Of a DNA stretch of 64,000 nucleotides, positions 26,733-36,700 are shown piece by piece; the stretch's first letter is position 1; each line of letters opens with the position of its first letter. The notes under the pieces were generated by a model. It ran no database searches and was not told the DNA's origin. It saw nothing but the letters and a program-made list of their open reading frames with translations. This DNA is from Butyrivibrio sp. (lineage in GTDB: Bacteria > Bacillota > Clostridia > Lachnospirales > Lachnospiraceae): the NCBI GenBank assembly GCA_016291375.1, contig JAEEXE010000005.1:56970-120969 (forward strand). Reading direction: 5' to 3'. The position numbers were made by a program, and so were the translations under genes.

Positions 26733-28014
26733 CTATAAAGAGGCAATTTCTTTTTTCGAGAAATTGCCTCATTTTGAACCCCCTAAAGAAAATAACGGAC
26801 CCAAAAAAGATTTCTTTTCACTGGACGCGGAACTGGCCCTGCTGGAAGAGCTTGGTAGCCCGCAGTACGGCCTTGGCTACGTGCACGTTGCAGGCACCAA
26901 CGGCAAAGGTTCAACTGTGGCTTACATCACATCAATTCTGATGGAAGCCGGCTTATGCGTTGGAACTTTTGCTTCGCCTTTTTTATACAGATACAACGAA
27001 CTTTTCAAAGTAAATAACGTAGAGATAACAGATGAGGACTTTGGAAAGCTCTTTTCCCAGGTTAAACCTGCATACGACAAGCTTGCTGCTAAGGGCATCT
27101 ACCCCAGTGAATATGAGATTCTGACTGTAATGTCCTTTCTTTATTTCAGGGAAAAGAACTGCAATATCGTTGTTCTCGAAGTGAGTATGGGCGGGCGCGT
27201 TGATACTACCAATGTTATCCGTTCTCCTCTTGCCTGCGTTATAACGCCCATAAGCTATGACCATATGTCGATCCTTGGCAACACTCTTACAGAGATTGCA
27301 ACCGAAAAAGCCGGGATTATCAAAAAAGGCACTACCGTTATTTCCGCCGGGCAAGAACGCGAGGTAAAGGACGTCCTTGAAAAGAAATGCTCCGAAATGG
27401 CTGCTCGACTTGTTTATCATGACTCTCCCCTTGTGATTGAGCGAAGCTTGAAGGGACAGGTATTTGAATTTAATGGAGTTCGTTACAAGACAGGCCTTCT
27501 TGGTACCTACCAGGTAAATAACGCGGCTACAGCAATATGCACTTGCATTAAGCTAAGGGAAAAAGGTTATAAAATTTCCGAAGAGGCAATAGTTCAGGGA
27601 ATCGCCAAAACACAGTGGTTTGGACGTTTTACCATCGTAAAAGAAAATCCTTACGTCATAATTGACGGGGGTCACAACAGGCAGGGTGCCTTAGTTCTAA
27701 GGCAATCCCTGGAAGAATATTTCCCCGGTAAAAAGATAACGTTTATCCTTGGAATTCTTGCTGACAAAGAGGTAAATCTTATCCTTGATGAGCTTATGCC
27801 CATTGCAGATAAATGCTACGTTGTAGCGGTTCCGAATAAAAGAACAATGAACCCCCGGAAACTTGCAAAAATGATTAGCACACGTGGCGTCGAAGCGATT
27901 ATAATAGAAAAAGAGATATCGTACGACCGAATTCTTCAGGAGAATGAAGTTATCTGCATTGCAGGTTCTTTGTATCTGATAAAAGAGATTGGTAACTTTA
28001 TAAACATAAAATGA
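26719..28014 (+). CDS. folC: bifunctional folylpolyglutamate synthase/dihydrofolate synthase
   Basis: A 431-residue Mur-ligase-fold enzyme that adds glutamate to folates and traps them in the cell. Seen: the P-loop HVAGTNGKGSTVAYI (about residue 50), the Mg region VLEVSMGGRVDTTNV, ITPISYDHMSILGNTLTEIA with KAGIIKKG, and the C-terminal domain start IIDGGHNRQGA (about 315). It overlaps folT, so uptake and retention of folate are made together under one riboswitch. No terminator was seen before the next gene, 18 bp downstream, which may be co-transcribed. Confidence 0.94.
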   Translation: MQKYNYKEAISFFEKLPHFEPPKENNGPKKDFFSLDAELALLEELGSPQYGLGYVHVAGTNGKGSTVAYITSILMEAGLCVGTFASPFLYRYNELFKVNNVEITDEDFGKLFSQVKPAYDKLAAKGIYPSEYEILTVMSFLYFREKNCNIVVLEVSMGGRVDTTNVIRSPLACVITPISYDHMSILGNTLTEIATEKAGIIKKGTTVISAGQEREVKDVLEKKCSEMAARLVYHDSPLVIERSLKGQVFEFNGVRYKTGLLGTYQVNNAATAICTCIKLREKGYKISEEAIVQGIAKTQWFGRFTIVKENPYVIIDGGHNRQGALVLRQSLEEYFPGKKITFILGILADKEVNLILDELMPIADKCYVVAVPNKRTMNPRKLAKMISTRGVEAIIIEKEISYDRILQENEVICIAGSLYLIKEIGNFINIK

Positions 28015-28032
28015 TTTCCGGCAGGATTCCTT

Positions 28033-28857
28033 ATGAAGATTAAATGTGATTATTGTGGAAATACATACGAAGATACTTTGCATGAGTGCCCCGACTGCAG
28101 CGCTCCCAACCCATCACACAAAAACGACAGCGGCCCCAAGACCATTGAAGATTTAAAAAAGTGGTACAAAGACAGGAAGCTTCCTGCTCCTGAAGTAACC
28201 CGCTTTTTTATTGGCGTGGATTATAAGAAGCCCAAGGCATTTGGAATCTATAAGGATGATAACGGAGATTTTATTGTTTACAAAAACAAAGCAGACGGTT
28301 CAAGAGCCGTCCGCTATAAAGGTGCTGATGAAGAATACGCCGTAAATGAGCTTTTACAAAGACTCAAGGATGAGATTGTTCATCAGAAATTCGGTTCCGG
28401 AAGTTTTAAATCAAATGTCGGAACTCGTTTTATGCCTTCAGGCAAAACAAAAAAGCACAATTCTCGCTTCTTAATGAACGTGATTTCCATATCGATAGCC
28501 ACGTTCTGCATCCTGTTTGGCATCGCAATGATCATGAGCTCCTCCGATCACACCGGATACTACAGATATGGTCATAATGTATACTACAACTACGATGATC
28601 ATTGGTTTTACTATGACAACGACAACTGGTCAGAGATCAGCCAAAACGATCCCATTCCACAAGAAATAGCATCAAACTACGATGAATACTACATTTCCAG
28701 GTACTGGAATCAATCCATAGATACCACTAATTGGAATGATACATCTTTTTATGACAGATACCACGTCTCGTCGGATAATGACTCTGATTCTGACTATGAC
28801 TGGGGCAACAATGACACATGGGATTCAGATAATACCGACTGGGGTTCGGATTGGTAA
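28033..28857 (+). CDS. zinc-ribbon membrane protein with Asp/Tyr/Trp-rich C-terminus
   Basis: A 274-residue protein not recognised beyond its parts. Residues 1-25 form a zinc ribbon (CDYCGN ... CPDCSA). Residues about 55-125 are a soluble domain (RFFIGVDYKKPKAFGIYKDD) with a conserved look. One transmembrane helix lies at about 147-170 (VISISIATFCILFGIAMIM). The last 100 residues are extremely rich in Asp, Asn, Tyr, Trp and Ser and expected to be outside the cell (orientation inferred). Zinc-ribbon plus TM proteins of this form are frequent in Lachnospiraceae and uncharacterised. It follows folC by 18 bp and is convergent with the SUFU gene. Confidence 0.7.
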   Translation: MKIKCDYCGNTYEDTLHECPDCSAPNPSHKNDSGPKTIEDLKKWYKDRKLPAPEVTRFFIGVDYKKPKAFGIYKDDNGDFIVYKNKADGSRAVRYKGADEEYAVNELLQRLKDEIVHQKFGSGSFKSNVGTRFMPSGKTKKHNSRFLMNVISISIATFCILFGIAMIMSSSDHTGYYRYGHNVYYNYDDHWFYYDNDNWSEISQNDPIPQEIASNYDEYYISRYWNQSIDTTNWNDTSFYDRYHVSSDNDSDSDYDWGNNDTWDSDNTDWGSDW

Positions 28858-28889
28858 AGCTATGCCCTCATAGAGTCTTGGCAATTGCC

Positions 28890-29570
28890 TTACACCACTG
28901 AAGCTCTATGATAATCTGTCACGTCAGAACCAAGCTTTTGGTAAAGCGCTTCGACAGAAGCTCTGTCGGACAGTGTCTTAAGCTCTGCATCAGTCATTCC
29001 GATAAGTTCAAGGAACTCAACCTTGCCGTTAGGTGTCGAAATGGTTTCAACTGTCGGATCCTTGATCGTTATAAATCCGGTCAGATTGGATTTTCTGTAA
29101 GCATCAATGCCTTCTTGCTGTCCGGTATATACAAATTCAAAAGGCCTAAATAATTCTCCGTTTTGGAAAGTCATTCTGGCTATCATCTGCATGATACCGC
29201 AAATGCACTTTAATTCGCCCTCTTCATCTTCATACTTATCCTTCTTGAGCTTAAATGTCAGCTCGTAGCCGTAGCCGCTTATATCAGGATTCTTGCATTC
29301 CTTTTCATATATCTCGGTCAGACCAAAAGAAACAAAGTGCCAATAATCTCCGCCGTCATAAACACTGATTCCATCAAGCGGATCATTTCCTCCCACAATC
29401 CATTTTACAATTGTTCCATAATGCTTGGGATTGTTCTGTCCGGGATAAACTCTCAGAAATTCTTTCTCAATTGCACCCCAACCTACTGTTTCAACTTCTT
29501 CAGCTTTAGGAGCTGAAGGCTGCTCAACCTTTGGTTCTTCTTTTTTTAGAAACTTATCAAATATCCCCAT
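28890..29570 (-). CDS. suppressor of fused (SUFU) domain protein
   Basis: A 226-residue protein. An N-terminal charged segment (MGIFDKFLKKEEPKVEQPSAP) precedes a SUFU domain from about residue 30 (GWGAIEKEFLRVYPGQ, LDGISVYDGGDYWHFVSFGLTEIYEKE, GYGYELTFKLKK). In animals SUFU regulates Gli factors. Bacterial versions are soluble proteins of unknown role, often tied to immunity against polymorphic toxins. Here no toxin gene is adjacent; it is the last gene after the giant surface protein and YibE/F on the minus strand. SD GGAGGA. Confidence 0.88.
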   Translation of the reverse strand: MGIFDKFLKKEEPKVEQPSAPKAEEVETVGWGAIEKEFLRVYPGQNNPKHYGTIVKWIVGGNDPLDGISVYDGGDYWHFVSFGLTEIYEKECKNPDISGYGYELTFKLKKDKYEDEEGELKCICGIMQMIARMTFQNGELFRPFEFVYTGQQEGIDAYRKSNLTGFITIKDPTVETISTPNGKVEFLELIGMTDAELKTLSDRASVEALYQKLGSDVTDYHRASVV

Positions 29571-29589
29571 TTCTCATTCCTCCAACATT

Positions 29590-30738
29590 TTATTTCTTTT
29601 TCAAATTATGGTTACTGTATAGATACGCGCCGACAGCGGCAACACAAGGTACTGTTCCGATGATTCCGACTGAGCCCGCGATTGCTCGTATGATTTCTAT
29701 GGCTACAAAATCCGTGTTCACGAGTTGGATAAAAGATACTCCGTATGAATAAATTAAGAGCATCATATTGAGTGCACCACCGGCGTAAGCTAGGATCAAT
29801 GTATTTGCCATTGTGCCCATGGCGTCTTTTCCGATGTTCATTCCGGATCTAAAGAGTTCTTTAAATCCCACCTTGCTATTTGCAAGATGAATCTCTTCTA
29901 TTGCGGATGAAATAGTCATGGCTATATCCATCACCGCACCCATCGCTGCTATCAATATTCCGCTTATAAAAAGCCCCGAGAGCTTAACCACACTTGTGGA
30001 TTTCATAAGTAGAAGCGCCTCTGCTTCATCCATCTGAAAAGTAGTAACGCCTCCAAAATATGCAGAAATTGTTCCAAGTCCAGCTGCTATAAGAACTCCC
30101 AAAAGTGATCCAAGCGCCGCCGAAACAGTCTTTTTACAGATTCCACCTATTAGCAGGAAGCATACTGTAGATGTTACAAACACAACAGCCACAGTAACCG
30201 GTATTGCCGGAAAGCCCTTGTATATAAGCGGAAGCAGTACATATACGATCGCAAGTACTGTATAGATAAGACCGATAAATGCTTTTAGCCCCTGCTTTCC
30301 CCCCATTAAAATAAGCACTGCAAAAAACACAACAACAAGCCCAATTACTAGTGGAATGCGGTTATAGTTATACACGCTTACAGTATAGGTATGCTCTGCG
30401 CTTGTATCTATTCTGACGCTAAGGGTGTCCCCCTTTTTAACATCAACATTATATAGAGCACTGAAGTAATTGGTAACCTTGCAGATATCGCCTTTGTAGC
30501 GACCTGTAAGTATTTCTATCTCAAGCTCAGTGCTGCCCTTCTTTTGATTTTCTACCGTTTCATCTACAACAGTATTGTCCTCTATAACAGAAAGAACTCT
30601 GGCAGTTTCAAATTCAATGCCGGAGTTCTCTGTAACTGTGTATTTTGGCCTATCCACATTGGCGTAGATTACTACGCCAATGCTCAAGGCTATAAACACA
30701 AGGACTGATACTATCTTTATTATCAGTTCTTTTTTCAT
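29590..30738 (-). CDS. YibE/F family membrane protein
   Basis: A 382-residue integral membrane protein: an N-terminal TM helix, an extracytoplasmic domain (about 35-130, with a beta-strand-rich EFETARVLSVIEDN part) and then about seven further TM segments with the YibE/F motifs MGGKQGLKAFIGLIYTVLAI and MDIAMTISSAIEEIHLAN. Members are predicted transporters; the substrate is unknown. It begins 3 nt after the stop of the giant surface protein and has only a weak SD of its own, so its translation is probably coupled to that gene. The SUFU gene follows 19 nt later. Confidence 0.85.
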   Translation of the reverse strand: MKKELIIKIVSVLVFIALSIGVVIYANVDRPKYTVTENSGIEFETARVLSVIEDNTVVDETVENQKKGSTELEIEILTGRYKGDICKVTNYFSALYNVDVKKGDTLSVRIDTSAEHTYTVSVYNYNRIPLVIGLVVVFFAVLILMGGKQGLKAFIGLIYTVLAIVYVLLPLIYKGFPAIPVTVAVVFVTSTVCFLLIGGICKKTVSAALGSLLGVLIAAGLGTISAYFGGVTTFQMDEAEALLLMKSTSVVKLSGLFISGILIAAMGAVMDIAMTISSAIEEIHLANSKVGFKELFRSGMNIGKDAMGTMANTLILAYAGGALNMMLLIYSYGVSFIQLVNTDFVAIEIIRAIAGSVGIIGTVPCVAAVGAYLYSNHNLKKK

Positions 30739-30741
30739 TTT

Positions 30742-33700
30742 TTATTTTCCAAATATGTGTAATATCTTAGCCAAAAGACTTGCAAGCTTTCCTCCGGAAG
30801 CAGCGGATGCCGCTACGGATGCACCTACAGATACTTTGACTACAACTACAGTTACTGCGGCAACACTTATTATACCAAATCCTACAGCCACAGGCACTAC
30901 AGGAATATGCGGTTTGGGCTTTTCAGGAGTTGTTACCTGTTCACCGATCGTATCATCACCGCCAGCTTGAACCTGTACATCCTGACCTTGATTATTTCCT
31001 CCGTTATCACCTTCAGAAACTTGTGTATCTGAGCCTGTTCCCTCGTTGTCAGAATTTGCTTCGCCGTTGTTATCGGTATTAGAAGTTCCGCCGTTGTTTG
31101 TTCCCGTCTGTCCGGCAGAAGGTTTAGTACCATCCACTGTAGAATTGACTGCTGTTGCCTCTTCCGCAACGCTTGCTCCGCTTGATGCTGCGGTTGCAGC
31201 TCCTGTATTTTGAGCTGTGCTTCCACCTTCATTACTGTTATCGGATCCGTTTGAGTCTCCGAAAGTCTCTGATCCGCCGGAAGTATCTGATCCGCCGGAA
31301 GCACCTGAGCCTGTCGCTCCCTCATCGGATGAGCCCTGACCGGCGTTTCCGTTATCATTTACGGAAGGTGCTGAACCTGCGGGATAAATATCATCGCAGT
31401 TACGTACTCTGAATACAGGCACTGAAACATCAGACTTTCCTTCAGGATGCTTGTAAAGAACACCTGCTGCCGTAACATTGGCACCTTTCTTTACAAAATC
31501 ACTGAGAGTATTCTTACCTGTAGTTCCGGATTTAATATATCCGTCGATAAAGATTGCAGCCTCTTTTCCTGTTGCATCTTTGAGCCAGAATTCCGCAACC
31601 GTTCCATCGGAATTGTAATCCACTTTGGTAACTTTTCCGGTTGTCTGAAGTAACTGTCCTCCAAGCTTGTCATAATCCATAGCAGTCTTGGTATCAACTA
31701 CTTTAGGCGCCAACACCTTGGGTTCCTCGTTAAGTACTCTTGCTGAAATAACCTTAAGTTCCAGGTCGCCCTGATACTGAGCAAGGAATCCAACAATACG
31801 CATCTTGGTACCAATCTTAAGTCCCGGAGTGGCATAAGGGAATATATCCATTCCGCCTGTCTCATCCTGAATATAGATGGTATCAAAGAATGTGGTATCG
31901 GGATTATCTGTTCCCGATGTTACATAGCCTTCTACTGCAAAGACCTCGTTCATCTTACCTTTTCTTGCTTCTGCGATAGTAGTTGTATCAAGCTCTACTT
32001 CCGCGCCGTCAAGGATGTTGTTCACTATCGTGTAGTTTGCATATGGAAGTGAATCATTATTATCTATCTCTGCCTTAACTTCGAAGTCTGACAGGAATAC
32101 GCCGCCGGAGACAATGATCTGTCCGCCTGCCTTGGTTTTCTGACGTGCAAGGAATGTAACTTTTCCGTCGTTATCATTCTTTATTCCCTTTACACCGTTG
32201 GGCAGAGCGCTGCCTACAGCATTTCCGGTATCGTCCTTACAATTTACGGAGTATGTGGTATCAAATCCGTTTACAATCCATTCTGCTGCATCTACAAAGT
32301 TGTTTGCCTTAGCGCTTAAAATATCAACAGAGCAGCCTGAATACTGACTGTATTTCTGCCCCTCTCTGAATCCTGCAAGTAGCGGTGAATCTAGATTTAC
32401 ATTTGTAGGATACATTCTGTATACCTGACCGCCGTTATTGGTATCATCACACACTTCATCAGAACCCATACGGATTGTTGCTCCGATTGCTTCAAGGAGC
32501 TTGTTCTGCTCAGTCGCTGTCTGGCAATCCATACTATCGGAGTAATCTGCAAGTCCGCAGACTATAATAGATCCTCCTTCGTCCACATAACCTTTTACCA
32601 TGGCAATGAACTCATCGCTGTAGTGTGAAACCGAGTAAGGTCCTGCCCCGGCAGTATCGTTCTTTTTAGCCGGAGCCGAAAGAACAAGAAGAGTACAGTT
32701 CTTAAGCATGTCACTCGTAATCTCGTCTTTTACTACTTTTGCACGGATATTGTGATTTGCACAAAGTGAGATAAATGCATTCACGTTGCCGCCATAGTAT
32801 CCGGAAACATAGTCATTTCCATGTGTTCCATCTATAAGCACATTTGCAACCATCTTGGGAAGAGCATAATTAACTGTAAGCTTATCTTTGTAAATCTTCT
32901 CTATGCCATTTAATGTGGCATTTACAGTAACTTCATAGGTAACCTGACCAGCCTGATCATATACAAAGCTTGTCTTATAGGTTGCTGTTCCCTCAGAAGC
33001 AACTTCTACAACTCCCGCATCTGCCGGTGAAAGAGTGGGAACCTCTGTCTTATTTCCATCAACATCACTTAGCTCGATCTTAATATCGTTAATGGTAAGA
33101 GGTGCCTTTTCATTGTTGTAGAATTCTACGTTTATATCCAGATCTTCACCTGCTACGGGAAGAACTGTATCTGTGTAAGTATTATTGATTCCGCATGCCT
33201 CTACTTCGCCAACCCAAACAGGTGCTGTTACTGCGATATCTTTATCATCCTCTGTTATTCTGAGGAAATAATATGAATATGCGGAAGGCGCTGTGAACTT
33301 AACTGTAGCCTCGTTCTTATCAACATTTACTGCACCTATGGACTGTCCGCCGTTAACGATAAGTTCTACTTTACCGATTGCTTTATCTGTAGGTTCCTTA
33401 ATATCAGCCTTGATCTCTACGGTGTCTCCTACAGCATCCTTATCAAGGATCGTACCCATTACATTTCCATCCAAGGTGTAATAGATAGAAAGGTCGTTAT
33501 CCTCAGTTGCATATATACGATAATTTCTCATGGCATCGTATATAGCTTCTTCGGTATTTTCATCTGCGAGCATTACTGTACGCGCAGTGTTGGCATCTCC
33601 CCAAAGTCCCTTGTGGTTATCCTGGTTGTTGGTAGGTGCCACATGCCAGCCCTTATCAAGAGCACGAACATAATACTCATAAGATGGGAAGTAGCCTGAA

Positions 33701-36700
33701 GAACCAATTGCTCCCTCACCGTTACCAACTTCGATCATAGTAATCAGCGCGTCATTATCTTCTGAGTAGTATGAAAAATCCTGGAAATCACCGAAGGTTG
33801 TTCCCGGGTGATTGAACTGGCTGATAGAGTCAGGTGCAGTTCTAAGTGCCGCATAATAATTCTGAAGCGCCGTTGAATATGTTGAAAATTCCGTCTGCGT
33901 ACGGCTCTGGAAACCTTCCGTATTAAAGGTATTCATGTGTCCGAGACCGTTAGACCAAGTCATCTCATAGCCGTATGCACATGTAAAGTCCTCGGTTGTT
34001 TTCTGCTTAGCAAGGTTATGAGCATATGTCCACTCATCGCTTGGACTCTTGTCTACGTTCTCTGTAATCTTGGATTCCTTTTCATTATCGATTGAATTAG
34101 AATGATCGGTAATGATTATATAATCAAGGTTATCAACGTTTTTGGCGTGATCATAAGCATCTTCCAAAGATCCTGCACCATCGGAAATATTTGTATGGGC
34201 ATGGATCTGTCCAAAGTAAATGTTCTCTCTTTCGTTTTTGCGCTTAGAGAATTTAAGGGTAGTAATTACGCTGTCTACATAGCCGTCTTTTACAGCCTTT
34301 ACCTGAATCTGAGTCGGAAGCTCTTTTGCCTCGAAGGGTGCTGTATATTCCTCCCAGTCTTTATAATTATCTTCCTGCTCTGTGAGATTCTCCTCAATAC
34401 CTGCTGCCTCATCTTCGCTCTGACTTGCAGCACTTAATTCGTCTGAATCTCCCTCGCCATTCTCCGCAGATTGTTCTTCCGCTTTGGACTCATCCTTGTC
34501 GGAAGCCTTTTCTTCTTTTTCCAGCTCTGCCTTTGTTTTGTATCTGTACAGAATCTTTGCTCCCTCTGTCTTAGTAGAAAGAGTTATCTTCTGCGTGGGT
34601 GAAATGGCTCCGCCATTTGGCGACGCTTTTACTGTAGCGACCTGAGCCTGAGTATACTGATAAACGCCGGTAACACTCTTTTCAAGTCCTTCCTTGGTTG
34701 CATAAGCGCGAACTATAGCAGGGAAATTGGTAAGAGTCACCTTCTTATCCGCATCATATTTCTCATACTCTCCGCCATCTACTGAGTAGTAAATTTCTGC
34801 ATCCTCTGTTTTGGAAGAAAGAGCTATCTTAGTGTCTGATGTAATCTCGCCGCTTGCAGGGTTCGCAATCACGTGACCACAGATCTTGTCTGATACAACG
34901 GGATGACCAAACACTCTAACAGTATCAATCCTGTTAGCACCTCCGGGACCAGCTTCTTCTTTTCCTGATGCATTTTGGGTAGTGGCAGGAACAAGTCTTA
35001 CATAAACCTTTTCTTTGTTGTTAGCGCCCTCAGGTATCTTAAAGTCAAAAGAAATATATTCTTCAGGTGCCAATGAAGTCTTGGCGATACCGTCACTAAT
35101 TTTTCCATCGCCTTTTTTCTCTGAAGGTTTGTTATCTCTGTAAATCGTAGTCTTATATGAATAAGAACCCTCTGAAAGATTCTTGAAGCTTCCGTCCTTG
35201 CCTGTTGAAGAATACTGAAGCTGATAAGCACCAACAGCGGTTTTTGAAGAACGCATACGGAAGCTGATGTTCATGTCCGCATATCCAAGTGTAGGAAATT
35301 CCATCTGAATATAATCAGTGTTCTTTACTACTCCCTTAGAGCCCATGTAGTAATTGGTTGAACCTGTGGAAGTAGACTTAGCTGATGTGTAAGGCATTGA
35401 TGTATTACCATCAACAAACACCTGATACTTGGAATCAGTATCCTGCATATCTCCAGTCTTGTACATGTCGCCGTAGATATACTTATCTGTGTCTTCTTTT
35501 TCAGAGTAATCAGCATTACCCGACCACTGTGCAACCAAAAGCTCTGTATTCGGATCGCTTTCTAATTTTTCAATCTTCTCGCCTTCTTTAAGAGCATAGA
35601 AGTTGAAAACATACTCGGTTTTATCTGCTATACCATAAGTTGTAAATCCATTGTAATATTCAAGCGCAAGATCATAACTTCCGTTCTTGGCATTTACATT
35701 AATAAGATTGAAGTTACCCTCCTTCTTATCATCAGCATCTTTCAATTTCCAAATGCTGTTTTCTGTATCGTTCTCCAAAAGAGTAAGTCCGCAATATTTC
35801 TTGTTCTGTCCGTTAACTTCTTTTTCTTCAAATGTAGCGGTAAGATACTTATCATCTTTTGTTTTAAAAGTGTACTGTCCGTCTTCATCTATAGAAACCT
35901 TAAGTACAAGAACGTTTTTATCCTTTATATCAACGCTGCCATCTTCTGAAGGTGCAATTTCAACAGCTCCATATTTGCCGTTATTGGCTTCGGCTGTCAT
36001 AAACTTCTTGTCATTGGGATAATATACAACAACCTCATCCCCGTCATAGAGTTCTCTTGTAAGAAGCTTGGCTATCGTGTTTCCGTCATCTTCAGGCGTC
36101 TCTTCGCTGTCACACTCAGGAGCAGTGTAGGCAGATAAAACAAATTTATCCTTATTAGCATCCTTATAGCTGTATGTTGTATATACTCCACCGTACACTT
36201 CAAGGTACTGCGCGCTCTTATTATTAAATAATGCTTTTACATTTTTTATGCGGAAACCACCCTCAAAATCTTCGATAGTCCAAAGAGCATAATCTGTTTT
36301 TTCCGAAGAAAAAGTAAGCTTACTACCTGTTTCTCCGGAAGTTAAATAATACGTTGTCTCATCTTCGGATTCCGCCTCTTCATATCTTGACGTAATGTAA
36401 AACTGATTATCTTCTTCGCCTTTATCAAGCTTTAATTTTGCAATTTTTGCTTTGCTCTCCTTGCAAACAAGATATCCATTATCATCAACTCCACCTTCTG
36501 TAGCTGAAAGAACATCGTTACCCTTACTGTCTTTTGTCGGCTCAAAAGACAGTAATTCCTTATTATCGTGAACAAGTACAAACTCCTGACCGTCGATAAG
36601 AGAGGATAAATCCTTGACCTTCACACCCTTTTTTAGTGCGTATTCAAAGGAAACCGTCTCACTCTTCTCCCCGGTTTCTTCATCACCTATTTGTGCATAG

